This document shows positions 9,726 through 16,926 of a stretch of DNA of 28,268 bases, one piece after another. Positions within the stretch are counted from its first letter, which is position 1. Every line of letters begins with the position of its first letter. The translations under genes were made by a program, and so were the position numbers. Source of the DNA: SLFT01 sp964493075 (lineage in GTDB: Bacteria > Hydrogenedentota > Hydrogenedentia > Hydrogenedentales > CAITNO01); the NCBI GenBank assembly GCA_964493075.1, contig CAZBNU010000031.1, positions 1-28,268 of the forward strand. Direction: 5' to 3'. Under the pieces are notes generated by a model, which was given only the letters and a program-made list of their open reading frames with translations, was not told where the DNA came from and searched no databases.

Positions 9726-10262
9726 ATGGAAATACAGGAACGATTGGAATATCTCGAAAAGGAAATGGACCGGCTGCGCAGCCGTATTGCCGAACTGGAG
9801 ATGGGGGAAGAAAGCGGTGAAGAAAACGACCACAAAACAATAGAGGCGTCTCGGTTCGTCCTGGTTGACACTCACGGGAAAGTCCGCGCAACCCTTGGCT
9901 ATGATGAATACGGAACAAGGTTGGCGCTGCACGACGAAAACGGCGGACTTCGTGCAGGACTTCATGCACTAAAAACTGGTTCCGGACTTACACTCTCCGA
10001 TGAAACAGGCAGGATAAGAATAAAAGCGGGGGTTTTTAATAACCGTCCAGAAGTGGTTCTATTCGACGCAGACGGAAATGAACGCATACTGATGGCCTCT
10101 ACTGAAAATTTCGGTCCCCACTTAAGCCTCTTCGATAAAAAAGGAAAAGACCGTGCTGTTGTCGTAGTTGTGGAACAAGGACCGGGAATTGTCATTTCCG
10201 ATGCAGACGGCAAGACCATCTGGGCTGCGCCCGATAGTCAGCCGCGGTGGCTATCACACTGA
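9726..10262 (+). CDS. Coiled-coil protein with five and a half 22-residue repeats, function unknown
   Basis: A 178-residue protein counted from ATG 9726; a GTG five codons upstream (9711) is an alternative, and neither has a strong ribosome site. Residues 1-25 are a heptad-like coiled coil (ERLEYLEKEMDRL) followed by an acidic linker. From about residue 42 the chain is made of repeats of 22, 22, 22, 23, 22 and about 15 residues, each beginning h-x-(L/I)-x-D-x-x-G-x-x-R (FVLVDTHGKVR, LALHDENGGLR, LTLSDETGRIR, VVLFDADGNER, LSLFDKKGKDR, IVISDADGKT). There is no signal peptide or membrane segment. The regular beta-strand/turn pattern suggests a beta-solenoid or stacked-hairpin rod with an oligomerising N-terminus. 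I do not recognise a named function. Confidence 0.8.
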   Translation: MEIQERLEYLEKEMDRLRSRIAELEMGEESGEENDHKTIEASRFVLVDTHGKVRATLGYDEYGTRLALHDENGGLRAGLHALKTGSGLTLSDETGRIRIKAGVFNNRPEVVLFDADGNERILMASTENFGPHLSLFDKKGKDRAVVVVVEQGPGIVISDADGKTIWAAPDSQPRWLSH

Positions 10263-10556
10263 TGTTTTCAGCATGAATGCCGAGGGCTCCAACACGCGAG
10301 AAAACTTAGATGCTGTTCCTTGGGAAAGCAATCATATTTCATTATATGAAACGGTCACACAGGCTATAACCACCGAATGAGAATATTTTGTATCGCCCCC
10401 TTGTTTACTAAAATAAAGTGTTAAATCTGCAATGTTTAAGTGCTGGAAATAAAAAAATATGCTGGCATGGCAATTATTGTGTACAATTGGTGTATAGAAT
10501 GTGTTATTTGAGCCTATGTTTGATTTTGAACCGTTACCATAACGTTAGGGGTAATT
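10263..10556. other. Intergenic region, AT-rich toward its 3' half
   Basis: No supported gene. A short open frame continues across the stop of the upstream gene in another phase, but it has no start signal of its own and no recognisable content. A small palindrome, ATTGT-GT-ACAAT, lies near 10478-10489, upstream of the phosphoesterase. I could not pair it with a convincing promoter. Confidence 0.4.
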
Positions 10557-11462
10557 ATGTGGCGATTCCTTCATATATCTGACCCGCACCTGTCCAGCGA
10601 AAGAGATGGCGTATGGAACAATCGTTTTCTGTGCTCCATGATGCCAGATGTGTGGACATGCTTGAAAAAAGACATCGCGAAGTTAAATCCTGACTTTATT
10701 CTTGCTACAGGTGATATCGTAAGTCATCGATCCCGCGAATCAATCTTTAAGGCACGCGATATGTTTGACTCACTTGGAATTCCATATTATCCCATGGGTG
10801 GAAATCATGACTTTTATAATATGGAGTCGCGCGCTTGGTTTCTTGAGGCGTATGCGGCACATCTTCCCACACCCAATACCGTGTATACTTTCGTACACCG
10901 AAAAATCAGATTTTGCGTGCTTGATCCCTGGTGCGTCTGGGACGATGGGGAACTGATGCCTTTCCCACGGCCTGAAGGCGCGATCCGTCAAGAAACGGAT
11001 TTGCGGGACTCACGATGGGCCCTGCCGCCGGAGCAATTCGTATGGTTGGAAAGTGTACTGGAAGCTCATCCGGAATTTCCGACCTGTATCGCATTACATT
11101 ACCCGCCCCTAGCCATGCCGGTACGACTTCGCCGCCCGGACTATAATGATGCTGGATCCCTCGAAAACGGCGATCTGCTTGTAAATGTGATCAGCCGATA
11201 CCCACAGGTTAAAGCCATATTTGCAGGCCATGTGCACACCAACGCAGTGGTTCGCCGCAATGGTGTGGTGCAAATTGCAACTTCAGCTCTTCCGGAATAT
11301 CCAGTGGAGTTCCGTGAAATTAAGGTATATCGCGATCGAATGGAAATATGCACCCACGAATTGAGTGACCCTTCTTTTGCGGAACGATCTCTTGTTCTTG
11401 GACACGAATATACCCGTGGTGAAGAAGAAGACAGGAAAACAGTCATTTCTTTGGGCAATTAA
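10557..11462 (+). CDS. Calcineurin-like metallophosphoesterase (CpdA-like)
   Basis: A 301-aa cytoplasmic protein; AGGGGT lies 5 nt before ATG 10557. All metal-ligand motifs of the calcineurin-like superfamily are present and in order: D9-x-H11 (ISDPHL), G-D53 (TGDIV), G-N83-H84-D (GGNHDF), H181 (ALHYPP) and G-H225-x-H227 (AGHVH). A two-metal hydrolase of phosphomonoesters or diesters is therefore expected. Overall layout and length resemble class III cyclic-nucleotide phosphodiesterases such as CpdA, but the substrate cannot be read from sequence. The gene stands alone on the plus strand and ends 12 bp from the end of the convergent pilT. It has no signal peptide. Confidence 0.88.
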   Translation: MWRFLHISDPHLSSERDGVWNNRFLCSMMPDVWTCLKKDIAKLNPDFILATGDIVSHRSRESIFKARDMFDSLGIPYYPMGGNHDFYNMESRAWFLEAYAAHLPTPNTVYTFVHRKIRFCVLDPWCVWDDGELMPFPRPEGAIRQETDLRDSRWALPPEQFVWLESVLEAHPEFPTCIALHYPPLAMPVRLRRPDYNDAGSLENGDLLVNVISRYPQVKAIFAGHVHTNAVVRRNGVVQIATSALPEYPVEFREIKVYRDRMEICTHELSDPSFAERSLVLGHEYTRGEEEDRKTVISLGN

Positions 11463-11474
11463 GCACACAGATTA

Positions 11475-12593
11475 TTACTTGCGCAATATGCCTCCCCGAG
11501 AACCACTGTGAAAAATACCCTGCATGTTCATTTTAAGTTCTTCAGGATTATCAGAAGCACCCATAGCATCTGATTCCTGAATAAACCCTTTTTTCACAAG
11601 TAAAGCCAGACTCATATTGAAAGTCTGCATGCCTTCCTCAGCGCCGGCAATCATGGCATTTGGAATCTGACGCAGCATATTCTCCCGTATCAACTGCGCA
11701 ATGCCAGGATTATTCAGCATCACCTCAATGGCGGGAACCCGCCCCTTGCCATTTGCAGCAGGCAGCAACCGCTGCGATACACAGGCGCGCAGCTGCAGTG
11801 CCAGTTGTGCCCGTACCTGCTGATGCAGTTCGGCAGGAAACATATCCATAATGCGATCCATAGTCAGCATCACGTTGGTCGTATGGAGCGTTGAAAACAC
11901 CAGATGTCCTGTTTCAGCGGCGGATATGGCTGTCTGAAAGGTTTCCGCATCGCGCATCTCGCCTATGAGGATGACATCCGGATCTTCGCGCATGGCGGCG
12001 CGCAACGCCATGCTGAAATCCTGCGTGTCTATGCTTATCTCCCGCTGGGTTACAATACTGCGCTTGTTTGTATGCAGAAACTCAATAGGATCCTCAAGCG
12101 TAATGATGTGGGTGCGTTTATGCCCGTTAAGCCAGTCGATAATAGAAGCCAATGTTGTGGACTTACCGCTGCCGGTGGTGCCGGTGATAAGCACCAACCC
12201 TCTCTCTAATTCCGCAATCTTCCCCATCACGGAAGGCAGATTCAACGTGGAAAAATCCTGGATCACGCCTTTTACATGACGCAAAACAAGGCCGATGGAA
12301 CCACGCTGCCTCAGGATGTTTACGCGAAACCTTCCCAGGCCTGGAACACCATAGGCAATATCTGCATCGCCCCGCGCCATGAACTCTTCGTACTGCCTAT
12401 CATTAAGAATTTCGCGAATAAACTCCACCGTATCGGCAGGCTTGAGCGGGTCTGACTGCAGGAACCGTATTTCCCCATCAAAACGCATGGCCGGGGCACT
12501 GCCCACTGCAAGATGCACATCCGAGGCGCCATTCTTTACCGCATACATCAATAGCTTGCGCAGATTGGTTAATTCTTGTTCTGCTGTCGCCAT
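11475..12593 (-). CDS. pilT: Type IV pilus retraction ATPase PilT
   Basis: A 372-aa hexameric secretion-type ATPase that powers pilus retraction at the inner membrane. Seen in sequence: N-terminal PAS-like region with SDVHL (24-28), Walker A GTTGSGKST (138-146), Asp box LEDPIEF (166-172), Walker B DVILIGE (206-212) and His box GHLVFSTLHT (229-238). A C-terminal GIAQLIREN corresponds to the AIRNLIRE retraction motif of PilT, which favours PilT over PilU or PilB. Length is close to usual (about 345-380). Ribosome site GAGGAG lies 8 nt before ATG 12593. No other pilus gene is in the window, so it may be transcribed alone or downstream of the beta-helix gene on the same strand, 153 bp away. Confidence 0.95.
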   Translation of the reverse strand: MATAEQELTNLRKLLMYAVKNGASDVHLAVGSAPAMRFDGEIRFLQSDPLKPADTVEFIREILNDRQYEEFMARGDADIAYGVPGLGRFRVNILRQRGSIGLVLRHVKGVIQDFSTLNLPSVMGKIAELERGLVLITGTTGSGKSTTLASIIDWLNGHKRTHIITLEDPIEFLHTNKRSIVTQREISIDTQDFSMALRAAMREDPDVILIGEMRDAETFQTAISAAETGHLVFSTLHTTNVMLTMDRIMDMFPAELHQQVRAQLALQLRACVSQRLLPAANGKGRVPAIEVMLNNPGIAQLIRENMLRQIPNAMIAGAEEGMQTFNMSLALLVKKGFIQESDAMGASDNPEELKMNMQGIFHSGSRGGILRK

Positions 12594-12673
12594 AATTCAC
12601 ACTCCTCTGAAAATTGCTAACCCAACCCGTAAAACAAAAACTACATTGAAAACTGATCTAAAGCCGGTAATGC

Positions 12674-12714
12674 AAACGTACAGGGCAGGCAATCATACAC
12701 CCTGCCTTGCGTTT
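12674..12714 (-). terminator. Possible terminator downstream of the beta-helix protein gene
   Basis: GGCAGG (12684-12689) pairs with CCTGCC (12701-12706), and outer AAACG (12674-12678) pairs with CGTTT (12710-12714). It lies 33 bp beyond the stop of the minus-strand gene ending at 12747. The minus-strand tail after the hairpin is only moderately T-rich, so it could instead reduce read-through into pilT. Confidence 0.4.
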
Positions 12715-12746
12715 ATTTTCCCGTTTCTAACAGCTACTTCAAAATC

Positions 12747-15700
12747 TTAACTGCAGCAAAATTTCTCCTTGCCTGTCTGCAACACAGCAAAAGCCGAAAC
12801 CAGAACTATCAAGAAGATTATCAGCATTCCTACAACTCCGGTGACAGGCACACCTGCCATAATCACCAGGGTGATTGATGCACTGCTAACGACTTCCACC
12901 TCATCGGTAACTTCACACCAGTATATTCCATCATTCGCGTATGAGGCAATCGGGATAACCAGTGAGGCAGTATCTTCGCCCGTAAGCGCCACAGGACCGT
13001 GTATACCATCGTTAAAGTACCACTGATAGGCCACAGTCCCTGTTTCACCCTGGGCAACTACGGTGAGTTCGACGTAACCATCCTCTTCAACGACAACAAA
13101 TGTAGGACCTGCCACGGCTACAGCAAGTCCTGAGCCAGCACTGGTAGTGGTTGCGGCTTCGTTTGAATACTCAGAGGACTGTCCGGCATTGTAGGCACGT
13201 ACACGATAGGTATACAAAGTCGCTGCAAGAATATCCATGTCCTGCCAGGATTCGATGTTTGCACCAACCATCACCACTTGCTCCCAAGGACCTGCCCCAA
13301 CACGTCGTTCGACGGAAAAACCGATTTCGTCATGCGACTTATCCGTCCAGTAAAGAGTAATGTACTGGTCAAAATAGGCCGACGCAGAGAGGTTTTCCGG
13401 TGCTGCTGGTGTCCCATACTTTTCATGGGCACCAATGTCATTTGCAGTACCGTATGGACGTAAAACACCTCGATAATCCACGGTTGCAGTTGAAGTGGCA
13501 GCATTGTTTATCGCAGACGAACCTGTTAAAAGAAGACCAGTATTTCGGTCAACTCCCGCGCTTGTAACCACAACGGTATCAACTGGCTGGCCTGGGAGAA
13601 ATCCGCCGCTTCCCACCGTTCCGGGTGCGACAAGGTTGCCGTTCCCATTAAGGGCGATGGTACCGGAACAGGCAGGTTGACCGACAGAATCAAAGAGACA
13701 ATACTGTGCGTTCAGTGTATCACGGCCCGGAATTGTAGTCCCACTGTCAAAGGAAACATTCCCGTCAACGAGTACGTTCGCACTGGCGGTCAGGGTGCAG
13801 TGCTCCAGGTTTATTGAGGCAGAACCGATAAGACCATCCTGAGCGTTGATGCCGAGTATACGCTGCTGTGAAAGGTTATTCGTCCACACCGTATTCATCG
13901 CATCCACGGTGATAGTATAGGAAGAGGGAAGTGTCCCGTTGAGGTTCGCGTTGTAGCAGCCACTCCCATTGAAAAAGGCGCATTGATCATATTCGATCTG
14001 CACGTCTCCCAACAGACTCCCCTGGCCAGAATCACTCCAGGACTCCAGAAATCCGGGAGGAAGCACAGATGCGGTAACATTTTTCATGGAGATGGTTCCT
14101 GCCGCGGCGCGACCCACAATGATGGTGCCGCCGCTTGTAACCGGGTTCAGGTTGAGTTTTTCCGCCTGGGAATCACCTGCGCCATTGAGGCTGATAACAC
14201 CCAGCGGATGGTTCACATTAAGCATGACATCGCCACACGCCCCCGTAAATGTACCGCCGTTGATGGTGACGGTTCCTTCCCCTTCAATCACAACGAAACG
14301 GGCGCCAGTTTCCATCAGGCAATCATTCAGAGCAATTAAAGCAGCACCGGGACGTGCGCCGCTCGTATAGTTTTGAATGCTCATACTTGCAGCACCTGCA
14401 AGTGTACAGTCCTCCAGGGTTACAGTACAGTCCCGCCCAGAATCGGCAATCATGGCTGTAGTTTGAATATGGCTGCCAGTAAAGACGTTTTGACTGTTAA
14501 ATTGAAACAGCATGGGCGACTGAAAAATGGAACCACTATCCGTATAGACCGACGACTCGGTCACGGATACAAGCCCGGCAGTAAGAGACCGTTGATTAGT
14601 CCCGGCAAAGGTGCAATTCGTGGTGCTGACATTTTGACCGCTAACGGATAAGGCCGTACCGTTTCTTTCAAATGCAGCACTTTCTATGCTGGCAGTGGTC
14701 TCCCAGATGGTTATGCCTACATTCAGGTCAGTAAAAGAACAGTTGTCTTCAATAGCAAGGGTTCCAGGCCCCGTACCAAAAACGCCAAGAGCCTGTGCTG
14801 ACATAGAATCATCTACATAAAAAGAAGGGCAGGAAAAGGTGGTGCGCCTGATTTCAATACTGTTCGACGCCTGATCGCCCAGAATAAGCGCGACAGCATG
14901 GTTGTCACTCATAACAGAATCTTCAATCACAAGCGTAACATTTCCCATACCGTTGAATATCCCAACACCGCCGCCAACTCCAACGGTTTCATGATTCGAA
15001 ATTGTACATCCCGAAAGCGTCACCGAAGCATCGTTTGCTTCTATTGCCACCCCTTGCGCCAATCCGTTCACAATATCACTGCCAGTAATTTCAAATTGGG
15101 CATCGGCATTTGTGCTGACAATATGTACGCCATACGTCACGCTACCCGTGAATGTAATTCCGGAAACAGCGACCGTCCCTGGGGTTGGCGCGGCAAGCAC
15201 CATCCCCATGTCCGCGCCGTCAACGGTCGTGGTCCCGTTCCCGGTTACTGTTGTGATCTCGCTGATGTTCAGCCCCGCAATGGCAGAACCGCTTATTGAC
15301 GTGTTCGTCATGGTGACGACGCCGCCCGGAAACTCCTGTCCGATACCATAATCACCGCCGGAGATGCTGCTATCGCTGACATTCAAGGTGCCCCCGTTAA
15401 CCAATATGCCATGACTGACCGCTGTGATGGTGCATCCCGCAATAGTTGCATTAACCGGTGTTCCTGGCGAAGCAACATAGTCAAGAATTACGGTATGGTC
15501 TGAACCAACACCACCACTGTTTGACAGCACTAAATCTTCAAGCGTTGATCCCGAAGCGCCTTCGGATAGCGTTATCCTGTTTATGTCCACCGGCGTGCTC
15601 GGGATCGCTGACCTTATGGTCAAGCGTTTGTCAGCAGTGTGATCGGCAATCTGGTCAGCATAGACCTCCAAAATATCGTCATCAACGACCGTCGCTGACG

Positions 15701-15827
15701 CCAGCGCAGCTGCAAGCGTGGCAAAATTGTTGTTGCCACCACCCACATCCCAGGTTGTTTGCGCACCAACCATACCGGCACAGACACAAATGCCAACCAA
15801 AATCAGAACTGGGCTCAAACGATTCAT
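12747..15827 (-). CDS. Secreted right-handed beta-helix protein with FN3, Ig-like domain and C-terminal anchor
   Basis: ATG 15827 is chosen because AAGGAG lies 8 nt before it and a signal peptide follows directly (MNRLSPVLILVGICVCAGMVGA). The open frame extends 53 codons upstream but without signals. The product is 1026 aa. Residues about 25-790 are rich in short strand/turn repeats with stacked N/G/S/T turns (NTSISGS, CTISNHETV), as in pectate-lyase-fold proteins. They end with a DIGAHE motif, typical of choice-of-anchor beta-helix proteins. An FN3 domain follows (about 800-890), then an Ig-like domain (about 895-985, YQWYF...GIYWCEV). The tail VPVTGVVGML, a hydrophobic stretch, then KEKFCCS is an anchor. 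The beta-helix may bind or cleave polysaccharide, but I see no identifiable catalytic residues. Secreted and envelope-attached by inference. Confidence 0.9.
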   Translation of the reverse strand: MNRLSPVLILVGICVCAGMVGAQTTWDVGGGNNNFATLAAALASATVVDDDILEVYADQIADHTADKRLTIRSAIPSTPVDINRITLSEGASGSTLEDLVLSNSGGVGSDHTVILDYVASPGTPVNATIAGCTITAVSHGILVNGGTLNVSDSSISGGDYGIGQEFPGGVVTMTNTSISGSAIAGLNISEITTVTGNGTTTVDGADMGMVLAAPTPGTVAVSGITFTGSVTYGVHIVSTNADAQFEITGSDIVNGLAQGVAIEANDASVTLSGCTISNHETVGVGGGVGIFNGMGNVTLVIEDSVMSDNHAVALILGDQASNSIEIRRTTFSCPSFYVDDSMSAQALGVFGTGPGTLAIEDNCSFTDLNVGITIWETTASIESAAFERNGTALSVSGQNVSTTNCTFAGTNQRSLTAGLVSVTESSVYTDSGSIFQSPMLFQFNSQNVFTGSHIQTTAMIADSGRDCTVTLEDCTLAGAASMSIQNYTSGARPGAALIALNDCLMETGARFVVIEGEGTVTINGGTFTGACGDVMLNVNHPLGVISLNGAGDSQAEKLNLNPVTSGGTIIVGRAAAGTISMKNVTASVLPPGFLESWSDSGQGSLLGDVQIEYDQCAFFNGSGCYNANLNGTLPSSYTITVDAMNTVWTNNLSQQRILGINAQDGLIGSASINLEHCTLTASANVLVDGNVSFDSGTTIPGRDTLNAQYCLFDSVGQPACSGTIALNGNGNLVAPGTVGSGGFLPGQPVDTVVVTSAGVDRNTGLLLTGSSAINNAATSTATVDYRGVLRPYGTANDIGAHEKYGTPAAPENLSASAYFDQYITLYWTDKSHDEIGFSVERRVGAGPWEQVVMVGANIESWQDMDILAATLYTYRVRAYNAGQSSEYSNEAATTTSAGSGLAVAVAGPTFVVVEEDGYVELTVVAQGETGTVAYQWYFNDGIHGPVALTGEDTASLVIPIASYANDGIYWCEVTDEVEVVSSASITLVIMAGVPVTGVVGMLIIFLIVLVSAFAVLQTGKEKFCCS

Positions 15828-15935
15828 TACCGATACTCCTTCTCGTTTTTGTAACACTTCTATTGTTAACATTCTACCACGTTTCCCGGTTTTCTTAAAC
15901 CTGTCGAGAATTCTTTGACTGCAATTACATGAATG

Positions 15936-15965
15936 TTGCCTACAACCGTGTGCTGTTGGTATGCT
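15936..15965 (+). promoter_or_regulatory. Candidate promoter of the rfbA-GH127-xylB operon
   Basis: TTGCCT (15936-15941), an 18-nt spacer, and TATGCT (15960-15965) with TGG just upstream as an extended -10. It gives a start near 15972, about 38 nt before ATG 16010. Each element matches 4 of 6 consensus bases. Confidence 0.35.
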
Positions 15966-16009
15966 CTTACGAAGGTCAAGATACACATATTAAAAGGAGA
16001 TACGCTTAT

Positions 16010-16894
16010 ATGAAAGGTATCGTACTGGCAGGTGGGGCAGGGACACGTCTGCATCCGCTGACTATTTCATTGAGCAAGCAGCTGCTTCCCATCTACGACA
16101 AGCCCATGGTGTATTATCCCATCAGCCTTTTAATGATTTCCGGCATCCGTGACATACTCATTATCAGCACTCCCCACGACCTGCCCCTGTTTAAGCGGTT
16201 GCTGGGAGATGGCTCCCAGTTTGGGGTTTCGTTTTCCTATGCAGAACAGACCAGCCCGGACGGTCTCGCTCAGGCGTTCATCATAGGTGCCCAGTTTTGC
16301 GGTAATGAATCTGTAGCGCTGGTACTGGGCGATAACATTCTCTACGGCCAGGGGCTGACCGGGATTTTGCGCGAAGCATCGCAACTAACGTCAGGGGCAC
16401 TTGTATTTGCCTACTACGTGCGTAACCCGCAGCGATACGGGGTTGTGGAATTTGATCGGGATATGAATATTCTCAGTATTGAGGAGAAGCCGGTGCAGCC
16501 TAGAAGCAATTATGTAATACCGGGCTTATATTTTTATGACCATGATGTCGTTGATTTAGCACGCACACTAAAGCCCAGCGAACGGGGTGAACTAGAAATA
16601 ACCGATCTGAACCGCTTTTATCTCACACAGAAGCGGCTTCAGGTTAAAATGCTTGGCCGCGGGGTGGCCTGGCTGGATACTGGCAGCATCCGTAGTCTTA
16701 TGGACGCAAACATGTATGTTCAGGCTGTTGAGGAACGGCAAGGCCTGAAAATTGCCTGTCTCGAAGAAATTGCATTGCGTCAAGAATGGATTACCATAAG
16801 CGATCTGCAGGAAACCAGTAAGCGCATGGGAAACAGCGGGTATGCCGCCTACCTTCAGCGTTTAATTGAGGGTGATATTCTTTGGGGAAATTAA
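16010..16894 (+). CDS. rfbA: Glucose-1-phosphate thymidylyltransferase
   Basis: Makes dTDP-glucose from dTTP and glucose 1-phosphate, the first step toward dTDP-L-rhamnose and related O-antigen sugars. The start at 16010 (MKGIVLAGGAGTRLHP) matches the family N-terminus and has AAGGAG 10 nt before it; the longer open frame from 15929 adds 27 non-homologous residues. The product is 294 aa, the family's usual size. Visible motifs: GGAGTRLHP (8-16), SKQLLPIYDKPMVYYPI (22-38), the metal-binding LGDN (106-109, D108), GVVEFD and EEKP. rfbB, rfbC and rfbD do not adjoin it. Instead it is followed 32 bp later by a GH127 gene, an unusual pairing. Confidence 0.96.
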   Translation: MKGIVLAGGAGTRLHPLTISLSKQLLPIYDKPMVYYPISLLMISGIRDILIISTPHDLPLFKRLLGDGSQFGVSFSYAEQTSPDGLAQAFIIGAQFCGNESVALVLGDNILYGQGLTGILREASQLTSGALVFAYYVRNPQRYGVVEFDRDMNILSIEEKPVQPRSNYVIPGLYFYDHDVVDLARTLKPSERGELEITDLNRFYLTQKRLQVKMLGRGVAWLDTGSIRSLMDANMYVQAVEERQGLKIACLEEIALRQEWITISDLQETSKRMGNSGYAAYLQRLIEGDILWGN

Positions 16895-16926
16895 AGGTTT
16901 AAAATCAACGTTCAGGAGAAATTGCC

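Noticed and set aside
15828..15986. N-terminal extension of the beta-helix protein to ATG 15986
   Set aside because: The extra 53 residues are basic, low in hydrophobicity and unlike a leader. The signal peptide and an ideal ribosome site are at 15827.
15929..16009. N-terminal extension of RfbA
   Set aside because: The family N-terminus is MKGIVLAGG at 16010, and the extension overlaps the candidate promoter.
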